Shown here: one piece after another, positions 40,982-49,259 of the stretch
How positions within the stretch are numbered: the stretch's first letter is position 1
How the letters are laid out: the number at the start of each line of letters is the position of its first letter
NCBI RefSeq assembly: GCF_001305295.1
Contig: NZ_LJSI01000053.1
Location: 620,001-684,000 of the forward strand
Length of the DNA: 64,000 nt
Direction: 5' to 3'
Source: Neptunomonas antarctica
Lineage (GTDB): Bacteria; Pseudomonadota; Gammaproteobacteria; Pseudomonadales; Balneatricaceae
The notes under the pieces: model-generated
The model's database searches: none
Told to the model about the DNA's origin: nothing
The model's input: the letters and a program-made list of their open reading frames with translations, nothing else
Made by a program: the position numbers and the translations under genes

Positions 40982-42322
40982 GTGAGTGAAATTGTTGCAT
41001 CCCTTTTGGGGTTGGAACAACAATTGCGCAAGGCTTCAGACCTTGCGCAATTGTTTTATACGCTGGTCAATCAGACACATCGTTGTGTCCCTTATACTCA
41101 GGCGATATTGTTAGTTGGGAAAAATTTGGAGCATACACAGATAGTGGCTGCTTCCGATATTCCAACGGTGGACTACACCTCTCCCTTTATCAGTTGGGCT
41201 GAAAGGCTCAGTAAAGAGCTTATCAGGTCAGAAAAATCATCAGCCCAGCAAGTGATGGCGGCAGATGATGTTAGTGATGATTTGGCGGTTGAGTGGCGAG
41301 ACTTAGGATTGCCCAGCTTTCTTTTGTGGCAGCCGTTACCGGTGGAAGCGCTTGATAATGAGCCTGCCGGAGCGCTGTTATTGTTTCGCGAGCAGCGCTG
41401 GTCTGAGGCAGAGTACGGGGTCAGTCAGCACCTTGGAGGCAGTGCCGGGCACGCGCTATTTGCTTTACGCCGGCAGCAACCATTGCAGGGGTTTTTGCCT
41501 CGCTTGCGGCAACGCAAAATGTTGGTTATCTACTGTGTTGTTGCGGCGCTGGTGTTGATTATGCCGGTGAGGCTGAGTACGTTGGCTCCGGCTGAGGTTA
41601 TTCCTAAAAATCCCTATGTAGTCGCGGCGCCTATTGATGGTGCGGTTGAAGAAGTAACCGTGTCTCCTAATCAGCTTATCAAAAAAGGCGATTTGCTGGC
41701 ACGCCTGGAAACTAATGAGCTAAAAAGTGAGGAAGCGATTGCTAATCAGGCGCTGTTTGTCGCACAGGCGGAACTGAAAACCGTTCAGCAAAGTGGTTTT
41801 ATGGATCCGCGTGAGAAAGCGCGTCTTGCTGAACTCGAAGCCCAAGTGCAATTGAAATCTGTGCAATGGCAATATCTGCGCGAGCGTTTGTCTCGGGCGC
41901 ATATTCTATCGGACATTTCAGGGGTAGCGGTGTTAGGTGATCCGGGTGAATGGAAAGGCCGGCCGGTTAAAACCGGAGAGCGTATCTTACTGGTTGCTGA
42001 TCCTGCGCAGGTTGAATTTGAAGTTCTGTTACCGGTCAAAGATTCAATTTCACTCTTGCCTGGCGCAGATGTGCGCGTATTTCTGGATAATGACCCTATG
42101 CGAGCCTGGTCTGCCCAACTAAAACATGCCGCGTATGAGCCGCGTACCACCCCTGATCAGCAGATGGCTTATAGGTTGGTTGTTAGTCTTTCATCTCATG
42201 AGGGGCCTCCACCCCGGATCGGATTGCGTGGGGCCGCTAAAATATATGGCGAGCGGGTGAGTCTTTTCTTTTACCTCTTCCGACGACCTGTTACCAGTCT
42301 CAGGCAGTGGGCAGGGTGGTAG
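40982..42322 (+). CDS. GAF-like domain fused to an HlyD-type membrane adaptor
   Basis: In this 446-residue protein the first 170 residues look like a cytoplasmic GAF-type domain (TLVNQTHRCVPYTQAILLV and GALLLFREQRWSEAE). One membrane segment (about 178-196) is followed by a periplasmic HlyD adaptor: a lipoyl half near VVAAPIDGAVEEVTVSPNQ, a short hairpin, a second lipoyl half and a barrel. Translation starts at GTG, 9 bases after the giant gene, and the end overlaps the next gene by 16 bases. A sensory domain on an export adaptor suggests that a cytoplasmic ligand may gate secretion. The GAF assignment is by pattern and moderate. Confidence 0.75.
   Translation: MSEIVASLLGLEQQLRKASDLAQLFYTLVNQTHRCVPYTQAILLVGKNLEHTQIVAASDIPTVDYTSPFISWAERLSKELIRSEKSSAQQVMAADDVSDDLAVEWRDLGLPSFLLWQPLPVEALDNEPAGALLLFREQRWSEAEYGVSQHLGGSAGHALFALRRQQPLQGFLPRLRQRKMLVIYCVVAALVLIMPVRLSTLAPAEVIPKNPYVVAAPIDGAVEEVTVSPNQLIKKGDLLARLETNELKSEEAIANQALFVAQAELKTVQQSGFMDPREKARLAELEAQVQLKSVQWQYLRERLSRAHILSDISGVAVLGDPGEWKGRPVKTGERILLVADPAQVEFEVLLPVKDSISLLPGADVRVFLDNDPMRAWSAQLKHAAYEPRTTPDQQMAYRLVVSLSSHEGPPPRIGLRGAAKIYGERVSLFFYLFRRPVTSLRQWAGW
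41019..41055 (+). promoter_or_regulatory. Perfect 15-bp hairpin followed by T-rich sequence, inside a coding region
   Basis: AACAATTGCGCAAGG and its exact complement are separated by seven bases (cttcaga). The right arm ends TTGTTTTAT. The hairpin falls in codons 13-25 of the GAF-adaptor gene, just after the giant gene. It has the form of an intrinsic terminator or attenuator and could lower transcription beyond the giant gene, or act as an mRNA processing or stability element. Confidence 0.6.
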
Positions 42323-44427
42323 AGGCTCGTTTACCCGCCCTTAGGCAGGACCTGAAATTATTACCGGGTTCACATGATGAGGACGGTGCTCCTCGTTGGC
42401 TACTTTATGATGGTGTTCGTAACCGTTACTTTACTCTGGCCTTGTCGGCACTCGACCTGATCAAGCACTGGCAGCCGGGAGTTACCGCTGAGGAAATGTC
42501 AGCGTATCTGGGTAGTCGGGCGCTTGAGTGTGAGGCGATTGAGATACGAGCGTTTGCGGATTTTTTGATTTCAAATAATCTGGTGATTGCTCGCTCAGAG
42601 GGCGCTTCTGATTATTTCGCGAAACAGAAACGTGATAGCCAAAAAAGTCTCTGGCGATGGTTGCTGCACAATTATCTTTTCGTGCGTATACCGCTGGTTC
42701 GCCCAGACCCGCTACTGGCTAAAATTGCTCCCAGGCTTTCCTGGCTGTTTAGCTCTGTGGTGCACTGGACGATATTGTTTTTGGGTTTGCTGGGTGCCTT
42801 GCTGGTATTAAGGCAATGGGACAGTTTTACGTCTACTTTTCTCTACTTTTTTAGTCTTGAGGGTATGTTGCTGTATGCGCTGACACTGGTTGTCGTTAAA
42901 AGTGCGCACGAACTTGGGCATGCGTTGGTTTCTCAACGGCTTGGGTGCAGGGTAGCCTCGATGGGCGTCGCTTTTCTCGTCATGTTTCCTGTGCTGTACA
43001 CCGATACTACGGATGCCTGGAAGCTTCGCTCGAAAAGAGATAGGTTACGGATTGTTACGGCGGGGGTTAGAACGGAGCTTTATCTGGCGTTACTCGCAAC
43101 GTTTCTGTGGGGGATTTTGCCTGATGGTGCGTGGCGCAGTGCTGCTTTTTTTGTTGCCACGACCAGTTGGATTACTTCCGTATTAGTGAATATAAGTCCA
43201 TTTCTGCGTTTTGATGGCTATTACGCATTCTCTGATCTGATCGGTATCGAAAACCTTCAGCAGCGATCGTTTGCGTTGGGCCGGTGGCGAATGCGGCGCT
43301 GGCTCTGGGGTATCAATGATCCGCTACCTGAGCCACTTCCAAGGCCTCGGGCACGGCTGCTTATCGCTTATGCCTGGTGTACATGGGTCTACCGTCTATT
43401 TCTTTTCCTTGGTATCGCATTGCTGGTTTACCATTTCTTTTTCAAAGTATTAGGTATTCTGCTTTTCGTTGTCGAGATTCTCTGGTTCATTGTAATGCCT
43501 ATAGTCAAAGAGCTTAAAGTCTGGCGAGAGCGTCACGCTGATTTTCATTTTACTCCACTGCGTTTTCTGGCCTGGTCATTGCCTGTGATTGTTTTGGTTT
43601 TAGGAATACTACCTCTGTCAACGGAGGTGCCTGTTTCGGCTGTCATTAAGGTTGATCGTTTTCAATATATGTTTGTACCGGAACCGGCGCAGGTTGCCGA
43701 GCTGCATGTGAGTGCCGGCGATCGTGTGGAGGCTGGTGATTTTTTACTACGCCTGAAAGCGCCCGCCTTGGAAAATGCCATGCTGCAAATTAGGGAGGAG
43801 CTGCAGTTAGCTGAACTCAGACTGGCTCGATTGGCCGCTTCTCCTCAAGAAAAAGCGGAACAGGCGAACAATCGTGAGCGCATAAGGCAGCTACAGTTAA
43901 GGCTTGCCGCGCTTGAGCTAAGGCAGCAGTTGCTGGGTGTTAGGGCTCCGTTCGCCGGTTTTATTTCTGCACTTGAAATACTTCGGCCTGATCAATGGGT
44001 TGGAAAAGATCAGTTGTTATTAACATTGGTAGACCCCGCAACACTTAAAGTGGAAGGTTTTGTCAGTGAGCAGGACCTTAATCTGTTGTCGATAGGCAGT
44101 CCGGGTGTCTTTATCAGTAACTCAGGAGAAGATCCTGCACTGCCGGTTGTTCTTGAGCAGATTGATGTGAGCGCTATCGCATCACTTCCTTATCCAGAGC
44201 TGGGTTCCGATACGGGCGGTTCAATGGCTGTTCGTCAGGTAGATAAAAGACTTATTCCTGAAACAGCACATTATCGGATCAGCGTCAGGCTTGATAGCTA
44301 CCCTGCTAAAGATAGGGCGCTTCTACGCCAACCAGGTATTCTGCTACTGGAAGGGAAGAAACAGAGCTGGTTATGGAAGCAAGGTCAGCGGATTCTTGCG
44401 ATTGCACTCAGGGAATCAAGTTTTTGA
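42307..44427 (+). CDS. PqqD/RRE-like domain, M50 site-2 protease and HlyD adaptor in one protein
   Basis: The 706-residue protein starts with about 90 residues patterned like PqqD-type peptide recognition elements (LPALRQDLKLLPG, WLLYDGVRNRYFTL, TAEEMSAYL, then ISNNLV). An integral membrane zinc protease follows, with HELGH at 201-205 (two zinc ligands and the catalytic Glu) and FDGYY at 302-306 providing the Asp ligand, in the S2P manner. Further membrane segments lead to a periplasmic HlyD region (about 440-700) with lipoyl-like halves around a coiled hairpin. The start is GTG inside the 3' end of the previous gene. I infer that it binds and cuts the leader of the giant protein and links the inner membrane to the TolC-like duct. 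Confidence 0.8.
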   Translation: MGRVVEARLPALRQDLKLLPGSHDEDGAPRWLLYDGVRNRYFTLALSALDLIKHWQPGVTAEEMSAYLGSRALECEAIEIRAFADFLISNNLVIARSEGASDYFAKQKRDSQKSLWRWLLHNYLFVRIPLVRPDPLLAKIAPRLSWLFSSVVHWTILFLGLLGALLVLRQWDSFTSTFLYFFSLEGMLLYALTLVVVKSAHELGHALVSQRLGCRVASMGVAFLVMFPVLYTDTTDAWKLRSKRDRLRIVTAGVRTELYLALLATFLWGILPDGAWRSAAFFVATTSWITSVLVNISPFLRFDGYYAFSDLIGIENLQQRSFALGRWRMRRWLWGINDPLPEPLPRPRARLLIAYAWCTWVYRLFLFLGIALLVYHFFFKVLGILLFVVEILWFIVMPIVKELKVWRERHADFHFTPLRFLAWSLPVIVLVLGILPLSTEVPVSAVIKVDRFQYMFVPEPAQVAELHVSAGDRVEAGDFLLRLKAPALENAMLQIREELQLAELRLARLAASPQEKAEQANNRERIRQLQLRLAALELRQQLLGVRAPFAGFISALEILRPDQWVGKDQLLLTLVDPATLKVEGFVSEQDLNLLSIGSPGVFISNSGEDPALPVVLEQIDVSAIASLPYPELGSDTGGSMAVRQVDKRLIPETAHYRISVRLDSYPAKDRALLRQPGILLLEGKKQSWLWKQGQRILAIALRESSF

Positions 44428-44547
44428 TATGGAATATTCTTAATCATAAATGAAGCTGGGATGGATGTAGCCTTAATGTTTATGCCTTTACTAAGTACGC
44501 GTCCGATGGAAAAGATGATGCTTGTTCAGTGCTGCGAGCCAGTGTGT

Positions 44548-45615
44548 TTACGGTACAACCACATCATACATAATTGCGTTGTTCCACTCATTGATAAATC
44601 GTTGTTGTTTTAGTTGGTCAAGATAAACCATGAGCGCCGGGCCCAGTGGGATGGGTTTAAAGCGCAGTGGGTAGGCTTGTTGTAAGGCGCTGGCAGTGAA
44701 TTTTCCTTGCGCTTTTGGGTGCAATGCAATCAGGCTGCTGTCTTGGGCGATAATTTTCTGGCCTTCCAGTGACAGCAGAAACCGTAAAAAGGCTTTGGCG
44801 TTTTCTGGATGGGCTGCGTGTTTAGTAATAAAGGCGACCCGACTCATGACGAGTGTGTAATCTTGCGGGTAAATAATGCCTAAGTTTGGTTCATTGTGAG
44901 CGTATCTCATCGCATACGAACCTAATAAATTATAGCCAAACAGTGCGTCACCAGAGGCTATTTGTTGAATGATTTCGCTTGTGCAGCAGTAAAGCTGGGT
45001 CATTACCCGGCCTAAATTCTCTTTGAGTCGGCTGCTGATACTGGAGTTGATTTCATCTTGTGAAGCAAATAGATAGCCCACTCCGGATAAACGGATATCG
45101 TAAGTAGCAATATTGTGCATAAAGAAACTGTCGTTATTACGAATCGCCAGCGCCAGATCCTCATGAGTCTGAGGTATAGGTTTTCCTTCGAAGGCCGTTT
45201 TATTATAAACCATGACAACGGGTTCGTAGGTGAAACCGAATGCCTCATCTCGCCAGTTAGCCCAATCAGGAAGTGCTTCGGTCACCGGATCGTTGAATGC
45301 CTGGGCATAGCCATCGTTTACCAGTTTTATTTGCAAATCCATGGCGGAGCTTATGACCAGGTCAGGCATCTGCTCTTTGGGTATGTGTTGGATTGTTTGG
45401 AATAATTCACTGGTTTGGAATTCTTTATATTCAACGCGGGTCGTCGGCGCAATGAGTTGAAAGGCATCAATGATTGGCTGTATGGCATCAGTATCGGTTG
45501 CGCTGTAAATAATTAACGACGTGGATTCTGATGATGGATTTTTTACGCTGGAAAGTGTCGGTAAGGCAAGCAGTGACGCCAGAACGAAGAGCCATAGCCT
45601 GAAAGTTATTTTCAT
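44548..45615 (-). CDS. Periplasmic solute-binding protein of a sensory operon
   Basis: The 355-residue protein has a signal peptide (about 1-23) and the fold of iron/phosphonate-type extracellular binding proteins (LIIYSATDTDAIQPIIDAF, VVMVYNK, PENAKAFLRFLLS). No ABC permease or ATPase is nearby. The gene is the last of an operon with a response regulator and a histidine kinase and overlaps the kinase gene by 4 bases. A role as ligand-sensing partner of the kinase, like PgtC in phosphoglycerate transport regulation, is more likely than uptake. The ligand is unknown; a di- or tricarboxylate would fit the neighbouring tctCBA. Confidence 0.82.
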   Translation of the reverse strand: MKITFRLWLFVLASLLALPTLSSVKNPSSESTSLIIYSATDTDAIQPIIDAFQLIAPTTRVEYKEFQTSELFQTIQHIPKEQMPDLVISSAMDLQIKLVNDGYAQAFNDPVTEALPDWANWRDEAFGFTYEPVVMVYNKTAFEGKPIPQTHEDLALAIRNNDSFFMHNIATYDIRLSGVGYLFASQDEINSSISSRLKENLGRVMTQLYCCTSEIIQQIASGDALFGYNLLGSYAMRYAHNEPNLGIIYPQDYTLVMSRVAFITKHAAHPENAKAFLRFLLSLEGQKIIAQDSSLIALHPKAQGKFTASALQQAYPLRFKPIPLGPALMVYLDQLKQQRFINEWNNAIMYDVVVP

Positions 45616-46994
45616 AGAGGAGTACCGGGTAATCGGATGAATACGCGAAGCCCACCATGGGGACTGCGATCGAGTTTCAGAGTGCCTTGGTGTGCCTGAA
45701 TAACGGTTTCAACAATAGCAAGACCAAGTCCGGATCCAGATATGGCCGGGTTTAGACATGAAAACCGTTGCAGCGCCTGACGGCGCTGATGTGGTGCAAT
45801 GCCGGGCCCGCTGTCATCAATAATGATCTCTATTGTCTGCTCATCGATGCGGCCTAAAGTAATATCAATCTGGTTGTTATCAGGCCCGTAACGCACGGCG
45901 TTGTCTAGCAGGTTTTTAAGAGCTTCTTTGAGGCTGATTTTATCACCCGGCAGTTGGATAGGCTGATCTGCGGCTGTGTAGGAAAACTCGATATCAGTGT
46001 GGGCATAATCTCTGACGACTTCTGTTAATAATTCTTCTACCAGGGTGTTGAGCTTAATTTTTTGTGGTGTAAGACTGTCGCTGCGATGAGTCACCAACGC
46101 ATGTGCCAGCAGTTGGTTGGTAAGTCGGGTAAGCTTCTGGTATTCATGGCGAATTTTTATTAATCGCGATTTTAGCTCGTGAGAGTCTGTGGTTTGTAAT
46201 GCGATATCCAGCTGCCCCTGCAAACCTCCCAAGCTGCTGCGAATCTGGTGTGAAGCATCGGCAATAAAAATTTTCATTGTGGTGAGATTGGTCAGTAATT
46301 GCTGCTGATAATCATTGATGGCATCCACAAGCGGCGCTACTTCCTGAATGGGTGTGTTCTGTAATGGTTGGCGATTATTGAAGGGTTGCGCATGCAGGTT
46401 ATTAGAGATAATACTTAAGGGTTGCAGAGCTCGCCTTACGCCAAGCCACACCAGTAGCAAGGTCAATAAGAGAATGCCAAATAAGGTGGCAAGAGCACTG
46501 TAAAAAATTTCATCAGCCAGTTCAGTTCTGGCTCGACGTGTTTGCCCTAATTTAATCACGACCCAGCCATTGGCAATCGGTGCTGTCAGGTGTTTACTTT
46601 GAATAACCCAGCTGACTGCCTCTCCTTTGTAGTAGGCATTGTAAAATTCGGGGCGGCTAGTGGGATGATAACCTGTTGGCGCCGGTGTTTGCTGGTGGCC
46701 CGTGAGATGCTGGCCTCGATGATCAAGGACTTCGTAAAAGACTTTGTCGTCGGGTGCAAGTTCAAGTATAGATAATGCGGCATAGGGTAGATCAAGATCA
46801 ATCTGAGCGTCACGTACTGTGATGCGTTCGATAATCGACAAGCTGGCACTATTGAGTAACCGGTTAAAAGAAATATCGGCCGCGCGTTTGGCGTAATCCC
46901 ACACCCCCGCACTCAGTACAACAAAGACGATAATCATTAATAAAGCGGTACGTATTATCAGTTGATGTTGTAGTGAGTAGCCGCGTTTAGTCAT
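45612..46994 (-). CDS. TctE-type sensor histidine kinase
   Basis: The kinase is about 460 residues long. Two membrane segments (about 11-30 and 167-186) flank a periplasmic domain that resembles the TctE sensor N-domain. A HAMP-like linker follows, then the H-box His249 in ASHQIRSSLGGL, the N-box LKNLLDNAVRYG, and glycine boxes DDSGPGI and GSGLGLAIV. I chose the ATG at 46994 (MTKRGY), which overlaps the regulator stop codon as ATGACTAA; an ATG at 47021 would add nine residues. It probably phosphorylates the regulator encoded just upstream and responds to the binding protein encoded downstream. Confidence 0.92.
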   Translation of the reverse strand: MTKRGYSLQHQLIIRTALLMIIVFVVLSAGVWDYAKRAADISFNRLLNSASLSIIERITVRDAQIDLDLPYAALSILELAPDDKVFYEVLDHRGQHLTGHQQTPAPTGYHPTSRPEFYNAYYKGEAVSWVIQSKHLTAPIANGWVVIKLGQTRRARTELADEIFYSALATLFGILLLTLLLVWLGVRRALQPLSIISNNLHAQPFNNRQPLQNTPIQEVAPLVDAINDYQQQLLTNLTTMKIFIADASHQIRSSLGGLQGQLDIALQTTDSHELKSRLIKIRHEYQKLTRLTNQLLAHALVTHRSDSLTPQKIKLNTLVEELLTEVVRDYAHTDIEFSYTAADQPIQLPGDKISLKEALKNLLDNAVRYGPDNNQIDITLGRIDEQTIEIIIDDSGPGIAPHQRRQALQRFSCLNPAISGSGLGLAIVETVIQAHQGTLKLDRSPHGGLRVFIRLPGTPL

Positions 46995-47655
46995 GAATGT
47001 GGCCCAGATAACCCAGTCCACGAATGGTTTTAATACGCAATGAAGAGTCGCTGAGTTTTTTGCGTAGGCGTGTCAGTGTTTGCTCAATGGCATTTGGGGT
47101 ATAGGCTTCGTCAAAGGTATAGAGGCGATTCGCTATTTCTTCTTTGGTAAGAACACGATCGAGATTTTTTAAAAATAATTCTAATAGCTGAAGTTCGCGG
47201 AGTCGAAGTTCAACCGGCTCATGGTTGACTGTGATCTGGTGAGTCGCCAAATTCAAAATCAAGTTGCCACAGATCATAATGTTGCTGGCTTCGCCGCGTT
47301 CACGGCGTAATAGCGCCCGACAGCGCGCTGCCAGTTCCCTGAAATCGACCGGTTTGACCATGTAATCATCGGCACCCAGATCAAGAGCGCTGACGCGATC
47401 ATCAATTTCGGCGCGGGCGGTGAGGATTAGTACCGGAATCGTATTGCCTTTGTGGCGTAACGATTGCAGTAATTGGTAGCCACTTCGTCCGGGCAGGTTG
47501 ATATCAAGAATCAGTAAATCAAAGTCATCCCATGACAGATTTTTTTGAGCCTGTTCGACCGAAATAGTCCAGTCCAGTGGATGACCGATCTGGCGAAAGT
47601 ATTCTTGTGTGGCGTCGGCCAGAGCTTCGTTGTCTTCTATAAGGAGTATGCGCAT
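46987..47655 (-). CDS. tctD: TctD-type OmpR-family response regulator
   Basis: The 222-residue protein has a receiver domain with acidic pocket LIEDNEAL, phosphoacceptor Asp51 in LLILDINLPG and Lys in MVKPVDF. The C-terminal winged helix carries RELQLLELFLKN and EQTLTRLRKKL. It is first in the operon with the kinase and binding protein and is divergent from tctC. The 165-base gap therefore probably holds both promoters and its binding sites. By family and position it should activate tctCBA in response to a carboxylate. Confidence 0.92.
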   Translation of the reverse strand: MRILLIEDNEALADATQEYFRQIGHPLDWTISVEQAQKNLSWDDFDLLILDINLPGRSGYQLLQSLRHKGNTIPVLILTARAEIDDRVSALDLGADDYMVKPVDFRELAARCRALLRRERGEASNIMICGNLILNLATHQITVNHEPVELRLRELQLLELFLKNLDRVLTKEEIANRLYTFDEAYTPNAIEQTLTRLRKKLSDSSLRIKTIRGLGYLGHIHD

Positions 47656-47820
47656 AGCGCTAAGAATATCGGGAGATAATTAAACAGCAAGTTATTTATT
47701 ACCTATTTATGTCCATATATTGTTGCTGTCAGGCGGGTGTCAGTTAAAAGGACTATCTTTTATCTGCGCGCTCCAAGCGCTAATAAAACTAACAACAAAA
47801 AATCAATTCTGGAGAGCCTT

Positions 47821-48798
47821 ATGAAGTTTAAACTTCCTACACTAGTCCTTGCTGCTGGTCTGGCAACGGCTATGAATGCGGCAGCATTCGAACCTTCCAA
47901 ACCTGAATGTATCGCACCCGCCAAACCCGGCGGAGGTTTTGATTTAACCTGTCGTATTATCTCTAACGGTTTCAAAGAGGCGGGTCTTACGGATATCCCT
48001 ATGGCCGTTAAATTTATGCCAGGTGGTGTGGGTGCTGTTGCTTATAACCATATTAATGCCAACCGTCGTGATGATGGTAATGCGCTAGTCGCTTTTAGTT
48101 CGGGTTCTCTGTTGAATATTGCACAGGGTAAATTCGGCAAAAACCTCGATGAAAATTCAGCGCGTTGGGTTGGCGCTGCGGGTGTCGACTACGGTGCGGT
48201 TATTGTGAGCGCTGATGCGCCATGGAACACGCTGGCTGAACTGGTTGCTGCTGTAAAAGCGGATCCCACTAAATATGTGGTCGGTGCGGGTGGTGGTGTC
48301 GGTAGTCAGGATTGGATGAAAGCCGCCATTTTGATGAAGTCGTCGGGTGTCGATCCTAAATCGATGCGTTATGTGGCTTATGAAGGGGGTGGTGAAGCGA
48401 CAGCTGCATTGATGGGTGGGCATATTCAAATTTACCCAGGCGATGTGGGCGAAATGGTCGGTCAGGTGGCTGCCGGGAAATTAAAAATGCTGGCTGTGAT
48501 GGCTCCCGAACGTCTGGAAGGCGAGTTTGCTCAAATTCCAACGGCAAAAGAGCAGGGTTTTGATGCAGAGTGGACGATTTTGCGCGGCTATTATCTGGGA
48601 CCAGACGTATCGGATGATGCTTATAATTACTGGGCTGGTCAGTTTGAAAAAGCTTATGCAAGTGATGCTTTCCTCAAAGCGGTTCATGAAAAAGGCTTAA
48701 TTCCTTTAAAAATGTCAGGCAAGACGTTTGATACTTATGTAAAAAGTCGCGTAGTTTATATGCGCGAATTAGCGACTGAAGCTGGCTTAATTAAGTGA
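47821..48798 (+). CDS. tctC: TctC, tricarboxylate-binding protein of a TTT transporter
   Basis: The periplasmic binding protein of about 325 residues has a signal peptide ending near AAAFE. The family motif 'ECIAPAKPGGGFDLTCR' (ligand-binding PGGG loop) is followed by FMPGGVGAVAYN and the carboxylate-binding second loop. The ATG at 47821 follows ctggagag; upstream in-frame start codons would disrupt the signal peptide. It captures a carboxylate for TctA/TctB, encoded next. A 14-bp palindrome (gaagtttaaacttc) covers codons 1-6. Confidence 0.93.
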   Translation: MKFKLPTLVLAAGLATAMNAAAFEPSKPECIAPAKPGGGFDLTCRIISNGFKEAGLTDIPMAVKFMPGGVGAVAYNHINANRRDDGNALVAFSSGSLLNIAQGKFGKNLDENSARWVGAAGVDYGAVIVSADAPWNTLAELVAAVKADPTKYVVGAGGGVGSQDWMKAAILMKSSGVDPKSMRYVAYEGGGEATAALMGGHIQIYPGDVGEMVGQVAAGKLKMLAVMAPERLEGEFAQIPTAKEQGFDAEWTILRGYYLGPDVSDDAYNYWAGQFEKAYASDAFLKAVHEKGLIPLKMSGKTFDTYVKSRVVYMRELATEAGLIK

Positions 48799-48807
48799 GA
48801 TTAGCAA

Positions 48808-49248
48808 ATGTATGACCGTCTTTTTGCGGGTATATTGCTGCTGCTGTCCGGCCTGATGGTCTGGACAGCCCTTCAGCTCGAAGTACCCTTTCAATACGAA
48901 CCACTGGGCCCTAAAGCTTTTCCGGTCATGCTAGGTAGTCTGATGTCGATGGCTGCGATCTGGTTATTTATCAAACCAGACAGTAATAGCTGGCATCCGA
49001 CAAAAGAGATCGTGAAAAAACTAGTGGCTGGTTTAGTGCTCCTGGTTATCTACGCTGCGCTATTTGAACGTGCGGGCTTTATTATCGCTACCTTTGTTGT
49101 GGGTAGCGTATTTAGCTGGTTGTTTGGCGAAACGCCGAAAAGAGCCGGTATTTATGCAGTGGTGATGAGTGTCGTCAGCTATTTTCTGATGGCATCGTTA
49201 CTGCAACTTAATGTTCCTTCCGGCACCTGGTGGGCTGGTCTTTTTTAG
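48808..49248 (+). CDS. tctB: TctB, small membrane subunit of a TTT transporter
   Basis: The 146-residue membrane protein has four hydrophobic segments, at about 5-22, 38-55, 70-108 (a pair) and 115-135. It has the low conservation typical of TctB and is recognised mainly by size, topology and position between tctC and tctA. The motif PLGPKAFPVMLG near the first helix is common in the family. It works with TctA as the permease. Confidence 0.9.
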   Translation: MYDRLFAGILLLLSGLMVWTALQLEVPFQYEPLGPKAFPVMLGSLMSMAAIWLFIKPDSNSWHPTKEIVKKLVAGLVLLVIYAALFERAGFIIATFVVGSVFSWLFGETPKRAGIYAVVMSVVSYFLMASLLQLNVPSGTWWAGLF

Positions 49249-49259
49249 GGAGTTAACCC

